DNA of 64,000 nucleotides from Streptomyces cylindrosporus (GCF_022698165.1 NZ_JALDAY010000004.1:496001-560000); one strand, 5' to 3'; numbered from the stretch's first letter, positions 38,803-47,855 are shown. Numbers and translations are program-made. The notes: generated by a model from the sequence alone, not told the origin.

Positions 38803-39249
38803 TCAGCCCAGCAGGATCGTCACGTCGATGTTCCCGCGGGTCGCGTTCGAGTACGGGCACACCTCGTGCGCCGCCTCCACCAGCTTCGCCGCGACCTCCG
38901 CGTCCAGGACGGGCAGCGCGACGCTGAGGGCGACCGCGAGGCCGTAGCCACGCTGCTTGTTGGGGCCGATGCCGACCTTCGCGGCGACCGTGGAGCCGGA
39001 CAGGTCGTAGCCCGACCTGCGGCCCACCAGCACCAGCGCGTTGTGGAAGCAGGAGCTGTAACCGGCCGCGAACAGCTGCTCGGGGTTCGTGCCGTTGCCG
39101 TCCCCGCCCAGCGCCGGCGGCATCGCGACCTTCAGCTCGATCTGCCCGTCCTGACTGGTGACGTAGCCCTCCCGGCCGCCGTGCGCGGTCGCCTCGGCGA
39201 CGTACATGATCTTCGTCGGGCGGGTGTCGGTCGCGGCGCCGTCAGCCAT
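38803..39249 (-). CDS. ohr: Organic hydroperoxide resistance protein Ohr
   Basis: A 148-residue OsmC/Ohr-family thiol peroxidase that reduces organic hydroperoxides. Both reactive cysteines are present: the peroxidatic one in AAGYSSCFHNAL and the resolving one in AHEVCPYSNATRGN. The Arg/Glu network region GGDGNGTNPEQLFA is intact. The start chosen is ATG 39249 with GGGGGAG upstream. No ohrR (MarR-type) gene is adjacent in this window. Confidence 0.93.
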   Translation of the reverse strand: MADGAATDTRPTKIMYVAEATAHGGREGYVTSQDGQIELKVAMPPALGGDGNGTNPEQLFAAGYSSCFHNALVLVGRRSGYDLSGSTVAAKVGIGPNKQRGYGLAVALSVALPVLDAEVAAKLVEAAHEVCPYSNATRGNIDVTILLG

Positions 39250-39321
39250 GGTCGGGCTCCCCCGGAACACGTGTGTACGAGTGCATCGTGCCCAAGGTAC
39301 TGACCGGTAGGAAGGCACCGG

Positions 39322-39350
39322 GTTACCGGGGGGTAGCAACCGGCGGTAAC
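39322..39350. terminator. Inverted repeat between ecf ATPase and ohr genes
   Basis: GTTACCG (39322-39328) pairs with CGGTAAC (39344-39350) around 15 bases, just after the ATPase stop on the minus strand and upstream of ohr. It could terminate the transporter operon or be an operator in the ohr promoter. Confidence 0.35.
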
Positions 39351-39356
39351 AGCCGG

Positions 39357-40118
39357 TCAGGGGCGGCCCGTGCCCGCCGACGCGGAACGCGGGTCGAAGC
39401 CGAAGGGCAGCTCCAGGCGGTGGGCGCGCATCAGGGCGTCGTCACAGAGCAGCTCCGCCGTCTTGCCGTCCGCCGCGATGACGCCCTCGCTGAGGATCAG
39501 GGAGCGGGGACAGAGTTCGAGGGCGTACGGGAGGTCGTGGGTGACCATGAGGACCGTGACGTCCAGGGAGCGCAGGATGTCGGCCAGTTCGCGGCGGGAG
39601 GCCGGGTCCAGGTTGGAGGACGGCTCGTCCAGGACGAGGATCTCCGGCTCCATCGCGAGGACGGTCGCGACGGCGACCCGGCGACGCTGCCCGAAGGAGA
39701 GGTGGTGCGGCGGGCGTTCCTTGAACTCCGCCATCCCGACCCGCTCCAGCGCCCGGTCGACCCGCGCCTCCAGCTCCGCGCCCCGCAGCCCGGCCGCCGC
39801 CGGCCCGAACGCGACGTCCTCGCGGACCGTCGGCATGAACAGCTGGTCGTCCGGGTCCTGGAAGACGATGCCGACCCGGCGCCGGATCTCCGCCATGTGC
39901 TTCTTGCCGACGGGCAGCCCGGCGACCGTCACCGTGCCCGCGCCGCCGGTGAGGATGCCGTTGAGGTGGAGCACGAGGGTGGTCTTCCCGGCGCCGTTCG
40001 GGCCGAGCAGCGCGACCCGTTCGCCGCGCGCGACGCAGAAGTCCACGCCGAACAGGGCCTGGTGGCCGTCGGGGTAGGCGAAGGCGAGGCCGGCGACCTC
40101 GAGCGAAGGAGTACTCAC
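39357..40118 (-). CDS. cbiO: Cobalt/nickel ECF transporter ATPase (CbiO/NikO)
   Basis: A 253-residue ATPase: Walker A GPNGAGKTT, Q-loop VFQDPDDQLF (the DDQ form specific to ECF transporters), signature LSFGQRRRVAVA, Walker B ILVLDEPSSNLDP and H-loop VTHD. GTG 40118 is chosen because it overlaps the CbiQ stop as GTGA; ATG 40127 is an in-frame alternative giving three more residues. It is the last gene of a three-gene operon with the T-component and the MN fusion. Confidence 0.93.
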   Translation of the reverse strand: MSTPSLEVAGLAFAYPDGHQALFGVDFCVARGERVALLGPNGAGKTTLVLHLNGILTGGAGTVTVAGLPVGKKHMAEIRRRVGIVFQDPDDQLFMPTVREDVAFGPAAAGLRGAELEARVDRALERVGMAEFKERPPHHLSFGQRRRVAVATVLAMEPEILVLDEPSSNLDPASRRELADILRSLDVTVLMVTHDLPYALELCPRSLILSEGVIAADGKTAELLCDDALMRAHRLELPFGFDPRSASAGTGRP

Positions 40119-40876
40119 AAGGTCCATCCCAGCAGGCAGACGACGAGGGCGGCGGCGGGGAGCGCGAGGGCGTACGACCACTGCGCCCGGGACGCGGTCA
40201 CCTCGTCGATGACCGGCATGGAACCGGCGTAACCACGGCTGACCATGGCCAGGTGCACGCGCTCCCCGCGCTCGTAGGAGCGGATGAAGAGGGCGCCCGC
40301 GCTCTTGGCGAGCACCCCCCAGTGCTTCACGCCCCGCGCCTCGAAACCGCGCGACTCCCGCGCGATCCGCATGCGCCGCATCTCGTCCGTGATGACGTCG
40401 CCGTAACGGATCATGAAGGACGCGATCTGCACGAGCAGCGGCGGGAGCTTCAACCGCTGGAGGCCGAGGAGCAGTTCGCGCAGCTCGGTGGTGGAGGCGA
40501 GGAGGACCGAGGCCGCGACGCCGAGCGTGCCCTTGGCGAGGACGTTCCAGGCGCCCCACAGGCCGTTCACGCTCAGGGACAGCCCGAGGACGTCGACCTT
40601 CTCGCCCTCCGCGACGAACGGCATCAGCACCGCGAACGCCACGAACGGCACCTCGATCAGCAGCCGCTTCAGCAGGAAGCCGGCCGGCACGCGCGCGTGG
40701 TACGCGACGCACGCGAGCAGGACGGCGTACAGGCCGAAGGCCCACATCGCCTCTCGCGGCGTCGACACCACGACCACCACGAAGGCGAAGGCGGCGGCCA
40801 GCTTGGTGTGCGGCGGGAGGGAATGGACGGGGGAGTGCCCGTGCCGGTAGAGACGGTGTGCGTGCCCGGCGCCCAT
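40115..40876 (-). CDS. cbiQ: Cobalt/nickel ECF transporter T component (CbiQ/NikQ)
   Basis: A 253-residue transmembrane coupling protein with five to six helices. The two Ala-Arg-Gly-type coupling motifs on cytoplasmic helices appear as RIARESRGFEARG and VHLAMVSRGYAGSM. The His-rich N-terminus (GAGHAHRLYRHGHSPVHSLPPHTK) is typical of Co/Ni CbiQ. It lies 47 bases downstream of the MN gene; that gap contains three direct copies of TGTCGGACTCGCTCA-like repeats (40878-40925). Confidence 0.93.
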   Translation of the reverse strand: MGAGHAHRLYRHGHSPVHSLPPHTKLAAAFAFVVVVVSTPREAMWAFGLYAVLLACVAYHARVPAGFLLKRLLIEVPFVAFAVLMPFVAEGEKVDVLGLSLSVNGLWGAWNVLAKGTLGVAASVLLASTTELRELLLGLQRLKLPPLLVQIASFMIRYGDVITDEMRRMRIARESRGFEARGVKHWGVLAKSAGALFIRSYERGERVHLAMVSRGYAGSMPVIDEVTASRAQWSYALALPAAALVVCLLGWTL

Positions 40877-40877
40877 G

Positions 40878-40925
40878 TCAGACCTCGCTCATGTCGGACT
40901 CGCTCATGTCGGACTCGCCCATGTC
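40878..40925. repeat. Imperfect 15-bp tandem repeats between cbiM and cbiQ
   Basis: The 47-base gap consists of about three imperfect 15-base units of the type CATGTCGGACTCGCT (first and last variants CATGTCAGAC). Because each holds CAT, it offers several ATG triplets on the minus strand before the cbiQ start. No function is apparent beyond spacing. Confidence 0.7.
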
Positions 40926-41982
40926 AGACGGCGCTCGTGCTGCTCGGCGAGACGTCCGGCGTACGCCGGCGGCGCACGGTCCAGAAGACCGCGCTCCCCG
41001 CGACCACGGTCACGCCCACGCCGATCACGCCCGCCAGCCCCCCGGACAGGCGGGCGTTCTCGACGTCCTTGACCCCGTAGTCGGCGAGCGGGGAGTCGGC
41101 CGAGGCGTGCTTCCCGGTCTTGCTGTCGATGCCCTTGTCGTGGGCGACCTTCTCCAGGCCGTCGGGGTTCGAGGAGGCGTAGTAGCTGACGAAGCCCGCG
41201 AGGACGAGGGAGGTGACGAGGCCCGTGATCCACAGCGCGCGACGGGAGGTGCGCGCCGCGACGGGCGCCGTGCGCGCCCCCTGGGGGGCGGGCGCGTCCA
41301 CGAGCACGCCGTCCACGCGCAACTTGAGCCGCTGCTCCAGCCCGCGCGCCCCGTGCACGAGATCCGGGCGCACGGCGATCACCGCACCCACCGTCAGCGC
41401 CGTGATCGCCGCTTCGCCGATCCCGATCAGGACGTGCACGCCGATCATCGCGGTCGCGACCTTGCCGATGGAGACGTCGGTGGTCCCGCCGACGGCGTAG
41501 ATCAGCGTGAAGGCGACCGCGGCGGCCGGCACCGAGAGGAGCGCGGCGACGAAGGAGGCGACGGTGACCGAGCGCCGTCCGCGCGGCAGCACCTTCACCA
41601 GGACGCGGAAGACGGCGTACGAGACGACGGTGGTGACGATCGCCATGTCCGTGATGTTCACGCCGAGCGCGGTCAGCCCGCCGTCCGCGAAGAGGATGCC
41701 CTGCATGAGCAGGACGACGGAGACGCAGAGGACCCCGGTGTAGGGCCCGACCAGGATCGCCGCCAGCGCGCCACCCAGCAGGTGCCCGCTCGTTCCGGCG
41801 GCGACGGGGAAGTTGAGCATCTGCACGGCGAAGATGAACGCCGCCACCAGCCCGGCGAGCGGCGCGGTGCGTTCGTCCAGTTCACGGCGGGCGCCGCGCA
41901 GGCTCACCGCGATGGCGCCCGCGGCGACGACTCCGGTCACGGCGGAGGTGGGGGCGTTGATGAATCCGTCAGGCACATGCAC
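40924..41982 (-). CDS. cbiM: Cobalt/nickel ECF transporter substrate-binding fusion (CbiMN/NikMN)
   Basis: A 352-residue membrane protein. The N-terminus HVPDGF carries the His2 metal ligand used by CbiM/NikM. Seven to eight helices with the conserved GTSGHLLGGALAAILVGPYTG and GVHVLIGIGEAAITALTV follow. After residue about 235 comes a fused CbiN/PDGLE-type part: one helix, the motif SSNPDGLEKVAHDKG, and a last helix. PDGLE fusions are frequent in nickel-type systems. The start is GTG 41982 with a TATCAT -10 hexamer about 7 bases before it, so the mRNA may be leaderless. A Nur-box-like site sits directly upstream, supporting nickel as substrate. Confidence 0.92.
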   Translation of the reverse strand: MHVPDGFINAPTSAVTGVVAAGAIAVSLRGARRELDERTAPLAGLVAAFIFAVQMLNFPVAAGTSGHLLGGALAAILVGPYTGVLCVSVVLLMQGILFADGGLTALGVNITDMAIVTTVVSYAVFRVLVKVLPRGRRSVTVASFVAALLSVPAAAVAFTLIYAVGGTTDVSIGKVATAMIGVHVLIGIGEAAITALTVGAVIAVRPDLVHGARGLEQRLKLRVDGVLVDAPAPQGARTAPVAARTSRRALWITGLVTSLVLAGFVSYYASSNPDGLEKVAHDKGIDSKTGKHASADSPLADYGVKDVENARLSGGLAGVIGVGVTVVAGSAVFWTVRRRRTPDVSPSSTSAV

Positions 41983-42002
41983 CGTTCGATGATAGTGGCT
42001 TA

Positions 42003-42019
42003 TTGCGAGTGATTTGCAA
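42003..42019. promoter_or_regulatory. Nur-box-like site in the ECF metal transporter promoter
   Basis: Read on the minus strand the site is TTGCAA-ATCAC-TCGCAA. It matches the S. coelicolor Nur (nickel-responsive Fur family) consensus tGCaa-N5-ttGCA at all positions but one. It lies immediately upstream of the TATCAT -10 box (41988-41993), where a bound repressor would exclude RNA polymerase. The consensus is from memory of published Nur work. Confidence 0.7.
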
Positions 42020-42150
42020 GAGCCAGTAGCTCGTCACCCGGAACGCGAGATGTCCGCCACCGGGAAGCGGTGGCCGGAAAATATGCGACATTGGAGAGGA
42101 AGCGGATTCACAGCTTTCGCCTAGGTCACTCAGCGTCGAGGGGTCGTCCG

Positions 42151-42510
42151 ATGTCTGTAGTCGAACAGTACGCGCGAGCCCATATCGTCACGGACGCGGA
42201 CGAGAAGCTGCAGGAGGAGCGAGGGGCCGTACCGGTGGTGCTGCGGTACGACCCCGAGGCCGACCCGCGTTCGGTGCGGGTCGGGCTGCCCGGTACCGAC
42301 GAGTGGACCTTCGCCCGCTCCCTGCTGGAACAGGGCCTGCGGGCCCCGGCCGGCAGCGGGGAGGTCCGGGTGTGGCCGTGCGGCCGAGTACAGGCCGTGG
42401 TCGAGTTCCACTCCGCGCACGGCGTCTCGGTCGTGCAGTTCGAGACGAAGACCCTCATGAGGTTCCTGCGGCGGACCTATCTGGCCACCGCGGAACCCGT
42501 ACGGCGGTAG
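42151..42510 (+). CDS. ssgE: SsgA-like sporulation/cell-division regulator (SsgE)
   Basis: A 119-residue SALP (SsgA-like protein), a family found only in morphologically complex actinobacteria and acting in septum placement and peptidoglycan control during sporulation. The signature parts are VPVVLRYDPEADPRSVRVGLPGTDEWTFARSLLEQGLRAPAGSGEVRVWPCG and FETKTLMRFLRRTYLATA. SsgE is the SALP located next to the PBP pair in S. coelicolor (SCO3158) and is thought to affect spore dissociation. ATG 42151 has GAGGGG 7 bases upstream. The 3' end converges on the PBP genes. Confidence 0.85.
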   Translation: MSVVEQYARAHIVTDADEKLQEERGAVPVVLRYDPEADPRSVRVGLPGTDEWTFARSLLEQGLRAPAGSGEVRVWPCGRVQAVVEFHSAHGVSVVQFETKTLMRFLRRTYLATAEPVRR

Positions 42511-42530
42511 GCCGCCGTCCTTCCCTGGCG

Positions 42531-44204
42531 TCAGCCGCCCAGCTTCAGCAGGGCCGCCACCATCGGCCCGGCCGTGTCGCCGCCGTGCCCGCCCGCCTGG
42601 ACCACGCCCGAGGCGGTGAGGTCGCCGCAGTACGCCGTGAACCAGCCGTTCGGCTTCTTCTGCCCGTCGACCTCGGCCGAGCCCGTCTTGGCGCCGCAGC
42701 CCGACATGCCCGCCATCGCCTTGGCGGCCGTACCGTACGAGGCCGTGTAGGACATGACCTCCTTCAGCTCGGCCTGGGTCTGCGAGGACATCGTGCGGGA
42801 GGCCTTCGCCAGCGTGCGGTGGTCCACCGACGGGGCGACCAGGTACGGCTGATGGAAGACGCCCGAGGCCACCGTCGCCGACACCGACGCCATGTTCAGC
42901 GGGTTCATGCGCACCCCGCCCTGGCCGATCAGCGAGGCGCCCATCTGTGCGCCGCTCTGCACCGGGACCGAGCCGTCGAAGGTCGGTACGCCGATGGCCC
43001 AGTTGTTCATGCCGAGGCCGTAGACCTGCTGCGCCTCCTTGGTGAGGTCGCTGTTGGACAGCTTCGGCGCGAAGTTGATGAAGGCGTTGTTGCAGGACGC
43101 CCCGAACGCCAGCTTGAAGGTGCCCTGCTTGATCTCGGAGTCGTCGTCGTTGTGGAAGGTCCAGCCCGCGAGCTTGTACGTCTTGGGGCAGGGGTGCGAG
43201 TCGTCCGGGTGGACCAGGTCCTTCTCGAACAGCATCGTCGAGGTCACGACCTTCATCGTGGAGCCGGGGGCGAGGGAGCCCTGGAACGCCACGTTGAAGC
43301 CGGGGTTGTGGTTGGCGACGGCCAGGATCTCGCCGGTCGAGGCGCGCATCATGACGACCGACGACTTGTCCTGCGCGGCGACCTGCTTCTCGGCCGCGGC
43401 CTGGTAGACCGGGCTCAGGGTCGTGTTCACCTTGCCGGGCGTGCCTTTGGTCAGCGTCAGCAGCGTCTTGTCGGACAGCTTCGCCTTCTGCGAGGCCTTG
43501 CCGCGTACGACGTCCAGCTCGACGCCCGCCTTGCCGCCGGCGATCTTGCCGTACTTCTCCCGCAGTCCGTCCAGGACGGGCCCCAGCGACGGGTACTTGG
43601 CGGTCGTCAGCTCGCCGCCGTGACGGTCGTACGCCTTGATGGGCGGGGTCCCGGACTCGCCGGTGACGAGGGTGTCGCCGTCCTTGAGGTCGGGGTGGAC
43701 GACGGCGGAGTGCCAGTCGACGAGCGGCTTGCCGTCCGCCTTGTTGCGCACGACGGTCAGCGAACTCTCGTACGCGAGGGGCTTCTTGGTGCCCTTGTAG
43801 GAGACCGTGCCCTTGACGGAGAAGGGGACCTTGTCGCCGGTGCGGGTGCCGGGGGTGAGGGTGACGCCCGTGATGTGGGCGTCCTTGGTGTAGCCGGTCA
43901 GCAGGGCGGTGGCGGCCGTCGTGTCGTTCGTCACGGCGGCGGCCTGCGCGACCTTGCCGGTCTGCCAGCCGGTGAGGAACTTCGTGGCGGTCGTCTGCAC
44001 CTCGGTCGCGGACAGCGGCCCGGTCTTGACGGCTTTGTGGTCGGCGGACGCGGAGGAGCCGGCGGCACGGTCGTCCGCCGCGGCACCGCCGCCCCACAGC
44101 GCGTAGACGCCGAAGCCGGCGCCGCCGACGACCACGGCGATCATCCCGCCGACCACGGCGGGCCTGGTCTTCCGTCGCTCGGCGACGCGCCTTCTGTTGC
44201 CCAC
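42531..44204 (-). CDS. Class B penicillin-binding protein (MecA_N + transpeptidase), copy 1
   Basis: A 557-residue membrane-anchored transpeptidase. An N-terminal cytoplasmic basic segment and one helix (AVVGGMIAVVVGGAGFGVYALWG) are followed by an NTF2-like MecA_N domain (about 60-170), the PBP dimerisation region, and the transpeptidase domain with STMK (Ser315), the SxN motif in GASCNNAF and the KTG box in GCGAKTGSAEVDG. A Cys pair (MSGCGAK...AYCGDL) near the KTG box is unusual. GTG 44204 is preferred (GGAGG upstream); ATG 44252 would add 16 residues. It is a paralogue of the next gene, and the pair probably arose by tandem duplication. Resistance-type PBP architecture, but a role in sporulation wall synthesis is plausible next to ssgE. 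Confidence 0.9.
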   Translation of the reverse strand: MGNRRRVAERRKTRPAVVGGMIAVVVGGAGFGVYALWGGGAAADDRAAGSSASADHKAVKTGPLSATEVQTTATKFLTGWQTGKVAQAAAVTNDTTAATALLTGYTKDAHITGVTLTPGTRTGDKVPFSVKGTVSYKGTKKPLAYESSLTVVRNKADGKPLVDWHSAVVHPDLKDGDTLVTGESGTPPIKAYDRHGGELTTAKYPSLGPVLDGLREKYGKIAGGKAGVELDVVRGKASQKAKLSDKTLLTLTKGTPGKVNTTLSPVYQAAAEKQVAAQDKSSVVMMRASTGEILAVANHNPGFNVAFQGSLAPGSTMKVVTSTMLFEKDLVHPDDSHPCPKTYKLAGWTFHNDDDSEIKQGTFKLAFGASCNNAFINFAPKLSNSDLTKEAQQVYGLGMNNWAIGVPTFDGSVPVQSGAQMGASLIGQGGVRMNPLNMASVSATVASGVFHQPYLVAPSVDHRTLAKASRTMSSQTQAELKEVMSYTASYGTAAKAMAGMSGCGAKTGSAEVDGQKKPNGWFTAYCGDLTASGVVQAGGHGGDTAGPMVAALLKLGG

Positions 44205-44301
44205 TGCTCCCGATCCTCCGCGAAGTTTCCCCAGGGTCCCCGTTGCCCTCATCCATCCCAACGACGGCAACAGCCTAGAGTCCCGTCCTGCACGGGTGAC
44301 T

Positions 44302-45930
44302 TCAGCCACCACTCCGTAGCACAGCTGCGACAATCGGACCCGCCGCGTCCACCCCGTGGCCGCCGTCCTGGGCCATGGCGGCCGCCGCGATGTCATTGCG
44401 GTAACCGGTGAACCAACTGTTGGACTTGGCCTGCCCGTCGACCTCCGCGGAACCGGTCTTCGCGCCGATGCTGCCGCTCAGGCCGGCCATCACGCCGGCC
44501 GCGGTGCCGCTGGTCGCGGTGCGGTTCATCATCGCGCGCAGCTGGGCGACCGTGTTCGAGGACAGGCCCTTGGCGGTGGCGATCTCGCGGTCGTCGAGCT
44601 TCGGGGAGACGAGGACCGGCTGCCGGAAGGTGCCGGTCATCGCGGTCGCCGTCACCGACGCCATGTTCAGCGGGCTCATCTGCACCTGGCCCTGGCCGAT
44701 CAGGTTGGCCGCGGTGTCCGGGCCGCCGGAGGCCGGCACCGAGCCGTCGAAGGACGGGATGCCGGTCTTCCAGTTGTCCCGCCCGAGCCCGAACCGGTCC
44801 TCGGCCTCCTTGGTCAGGGAGTCGACCTGGACCTCGTCGGCGTACTTCACGAAGGCCGTGTTGCAGGAGCGGGCGAAGCTGTCGGCGAGGGTCGCGTTCT
44901 CGTTCGGCTTCAGGTTCTTGAGGTTGGTGAAGGTCTGGCTCTGCCACACCGCGCTCGGCGGGCAGGGCGCCGGGCCGTTCATGCTGGTGATGCCGTTGTC
45001 GATGAAGGTGGCCGCGCTGAGGATCTTCATCGTGGAGCCGGGGGCGAGCCGGCCCAGGAAGGCCGCGTTGAAGGCGTCCGCGCGGTGGTTGGCGACCGCC
45101 AGGACCTCGCCGGTGCTGGGCTTGACGGCGACCACGGACGACTCGGCGTACTTCTTCACCGCGGTCTCGGCCGCCGCCTGCGCGCTCGCGCTCAGCGTCG
45201 TCCGCAGCTTGCCCGGCCTGCCCTCGGCGAGCGTCAGCAGCGAGGTGTCGGCGGACCCCTCGGCCTGGTGCCGGATCGACAGCTCGACGCCGGGCGTACC
45301 GCCCGCCGAATCGCCGTACTTGGCGCGCAACTCGTCCAGGATCGGGCCCAGCGACGGGTACTTGTCCTTCGTCAGTACGACGCCATTGCGATCGACGGCC
45401 TCGATCGGCGGGTCCGCCGCCTCACCCGTGACCAGCGTGTCGCCCGTCTTCAGCTGCGGATGCACGACCGAGGGCTGCCAGTCGACCAGCGCCCGCCCGG
45501 TGGTCTTCCCGCGCACCACGGTCAGTTCGCTCCTGTACGACAGGGGCTTGGACTTCCCTTCGTACGACACCGTTGCCTTGACCGTGAAAGGCACGGTCGC
45601 GCCGGTGGCCGCGCCGGGCGTGATCTTCACGTCCTTGATGTGCGCGCTCTCGCCGTACGCGGTCAGCAGCGGCTCGGCGCCCGCGTCGTTGTTCGTGTAC
45701 GTCGCCGCCTCGGCCGCGTCCCCCTTGGCCCAGGCGGCGAGGAACTTCGTCGACGCGTCCTTGATCTCGTCCTTGCTCGGCGGCCCGGTCTTCACGGACG
45801 CCGAACCGCCCGCCCCCGAACCCCCGTCGTCGTTCAGCGCGGACACGATGTTGAAGGCGCCGTACCCCGCGCCACCCACCATCACGGCGAACACGCCGCC
45901 TATGACGGCGGCCTTGACCCCCTTGCCCAT
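44302..45930 (-). CDS. Class B penicillin-binding protein (MecA_N + transpeptidase), copy 2
   Basis: A 542-residue paralogue of the downstream PBP. It has a single N-terminal helix (AAVIGGVFAVMVGGAGYGAFNIV), MecA_N-type NTF2 domain, dimerisation domain, and transpeptidase domain with STMK (Ser299), SxN in FARSCNTAF and KTG in IGAKTGSAEVDGQ. It lacks the extra cysteine next to the KTG box present in copy 1. ATG 45930 has GGGGAGGG upstream. The 97-base gap to copy 1 holds no clear promoter, so both may share one mRNA. Confidence 0.92.
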   Translation of the reverse strand: MGKGVKAAVIGGVFAVMVGGAGYGAFNIVSALNDDGGSGAGGSASVKTGPPSKDEIKDASTKFLAAWAKGDAAEAATYTNNDAGAEPLLTAYGESAHIKDVKITPGAATGATVPFTVKATVSYEGKSKPLSYRSELTVVRGKTTGRALVDWQPSVVHPQLKTGDTLVTGEAADPPIEAVDRNGVVLTKDKYPSLGPILDELRAKYGDSAGGTPGVELSIRHQAEGSADTSLLTLAEGRPGKLRTTLSASAQAAAETAVKKYAESSVVAVKPSTGEVLAVANHRADAFNAAFLGRLAPGSTMKILSAATFIDNGITSMNGPAPCPPSAVWQSQTFTNLKNLKPNENATLADSFARSCNTAFVKYADEVQVDSLTKEAEDRFGLGRDNWKTGIPSFDGSVPASGGPDTAANLIGQGQVQMSPLNMASVTATAMTGTFRQPVLVSPKLDDREIATAKGLSSNTVAQLRAMMNRTATSGTAAGVMAGLSGSIGAKTGSAEVDGQAKSNSWFTGYRNDIAAAAMAQDGGHGVDAAGPIVAAVLRSGG

Positions 45931-46018
45931 GAAGGGCCCCCTCCCCGTTCCCCTGTCGGTCCTCGCACTGTATGTGGCCCGAGGGGGAGTTGTGAGGGGT
46001 GTTTCCGTTTGCTGTCCG

Positions 46019-47758
46019 CTATACCCAGGTATCCAGCCACATACGTGAACGCCAGTCATCGATCGGGATCGCGGTGCCGGTGTACAGGGGCCAGAAGTAG
46101 ATGAAGTTCCAGGCGATCAGGAGCACCAGGACGCCCGCGCCCGTCGCGCCGGCCACCCGGCGGGTGTCGCTCGCGCCCGGGGGGCCGATGATCGCGCCGA
46201 GCAGCATCGCCACCGCCAGGCACAGGAACGGCACGAAGACGACGGCGTAGAAGAAGAAGATCGTGCGCTCCTGGTACATGAACCAGGGGAGGTAGCCGGC
46301 CGCGACGCCGCAGGCGATGGCGCCGGCCCGCCAGTCGCGGCGGAACAGCCAGCGCCACAGGACGTACAGGATCGCGAAGCAGGCCACCCACCACAGCAGC
46401 GGCGTGCCGATCGCGAGGACCTCGCGGGCGCACTTGCCGCCCGCGTTCGCGGGGCAGCCGTCCGTGCCGGGCGAGGGGGACTCGTAGAAGTACGAGACCG
46501 GGCGGCCGTCGACGATCCAGCTCCACGGGTTGGACATGTACGTGTGCGGCGAGGACAGGCCGACGTGGAACTTGTAGACCTCGTGCTCGTAGTGCCACAG
46601 GCTGCGCACCCAGTCCGGCAGGAAGGTCCAGTTGCCGCCCTTGCCGTCGGTCACCGCCCAGTTGCGGAAGTAGCCGCCGGAGCCGTCGGTCGGCGAGAGG
46701 ATCCAGCCGATCCAGGAGACCAGGTAGACGACGATCGCGACCGGGACCATCGCCAGGAACGCGATGCCCGTGTCGCGCTTGAGGACCACGCTGTACGGGT
46801 GCCGGGCGCCCGCCACCCTGCGGGAGCCGACGTCCCAGAGGACGGCCATCACGCAGAACGCGGCCAGGATGTACAGGCCGTTCCACTTGGTGCCGATCGC
46901 GAGGCCGAGCATGAGGCCCGCGAGCCAGCGCCAGGGGCGCCACCCGAGGCGGGTCTCCTCCGCCGCGTAGGGATCCGGGCGCACCTGACCGTCCGGGCCG
47001 ACCGGGAGCGCGGCGGCGAGTTTCGCGCGCGCCCTGTCCCGGTCGACGACCAGGCAGCCGAACGCGGCCAGCACGAAGAACATCAGCACCCCGTCGAGCA
47101 GTGAGGTGCGGCTCATCACGAACTCCAGCCCGTCCACCGCCATCAGCGCGCCCGCCAGGCAGCCGAGGAACGTGGAGCGGAACAGGCGGCGGCCGATCCG
47201 GCACAGCAGCAGCACCGACAGCGTGCCGAGCAGCGCGGTCATGAACCGCCAGCCGAACGGGTTGAACCCGAACATCAGCTCGCCGAGCCCGATCACGTAC
47301 TTGCCCACCGGCGGATGCACGACGTACGCCGCGTCCGCCGGGATCGAGACATGGCCGTTCGTGGACAGGATCAGGTCGTTGGCGTTCTTGTCCCAGTTGA
47401 CCTCGAAGCCGCGGTGGACGAGCGCCCACGCGTCCTTGGCGTAGTACGTCTCGTCGAATATCACCGCCTTCGGGCTGCCCAGATGCCAGAACCGCATCAC
47501 GCCCGCCATCAGCGTCACCAGCAGCGGCCCGCCCCAGCCGGACCAGCGCGTGATCCGCTCGGCCAGCGCCCGCGGCACGCCCAGCACCTGCCACAGCCGC
47601 GGGCTGGGCTGCACGAACGGCGGCACCAGACGCTCACGGACGTCGCTTCTGGGCTCGGCCGCGTATCCGAAACGGCGCAGCCGCTGCTGCCAGGACGGCC
47701 GCTGGTCTTCGGGTGCCTGGCCTTGCCGGGTGTCCGGGGAGGACGCGGTACTGGTCAC
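46019..47758 (-). CDS. pmt: Protein O-mannosyltransferase (GT39, Pmt)
   Basis: A 579-residue polytopic glycosyltransferase that moves mannose from polyprenyl-phosphate-mannose to Ser/Thr of secreted proteins. The catalytic first-loop motif is FDETYYAKDAWALV (Asp-Glu). Further landmarks are HPPVGKYVIGLGELMFG, the DGLEFVMSRTSLLDG region and about eleven hydrophobic helices. The substrate loop carries a Cys pair (GCPANAGGKC). GTG 47758 with TACGAT just upstream indicates leaderless transcription. Exported neighbours (PBPs, RpfB) have Ser/Thr/Ala-rich segments that could be substrates. Divergent from rsmI. Confidence 0.93.
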   Translation of the reverse strand: MTSTASSPDTRQGQAPEDQRPSWQQRLRRFGYAAEPRSDVRERLVPPFVQPSPRLWQVLGVPRALAERITRWSGWGGPLLVTLMAGVMRFWHLGSPKAVIFDETYYAKDAWALVHRGFEVNWDKNANDLILSTNGHVSIPADAAYVVHPPVGKYVIGLGELMFGFNPFGWRFMTALLGTLSVLLLCRIGRRLFRSTFLGCLAGALMAVDGLEFVMSRTSLLDGVLMFFVLAAFGCLVVDRDRARAKLAAALPVGPDGQVRPDPYAAEETRLGWRPWRWLAGLMLGLAIGTKWNGLYILAAFCVMAVLWDVGSRRVAGARHPYSVVLKRDTGIAFLAMVPVAIVVYLVSWIGWILSPTDGSGGYFRNWAVTDGKGGNWTFLPDWVRSLWHYEHEVYKFHVGLSSPHTYMSNPWSWIVDGRPVSYFYESPSPGTDGCPANAGGKCAREVLAIGTPLLWWVACFAILYVLWRWLFRRDWRAGAIACGVAAGYLPWFMYQERTIFFFYAVVFVPFLCLAVAMLLGAIIGPPGASDTRRVAGATGAGVLVLLIAWNFIYFWPLYTGTAIPIDDWRSRMWLDTWV

Positions 47759-47855
47759 CGCGCCATCGTAGGGAACCGTTCTGTGTGAGTCCCGTGCATG
47801 CGCGGTAAGGGTTCGAATGCGTTCACCCCTGTCGGCCCCTGGGAGGATGGGGGAC

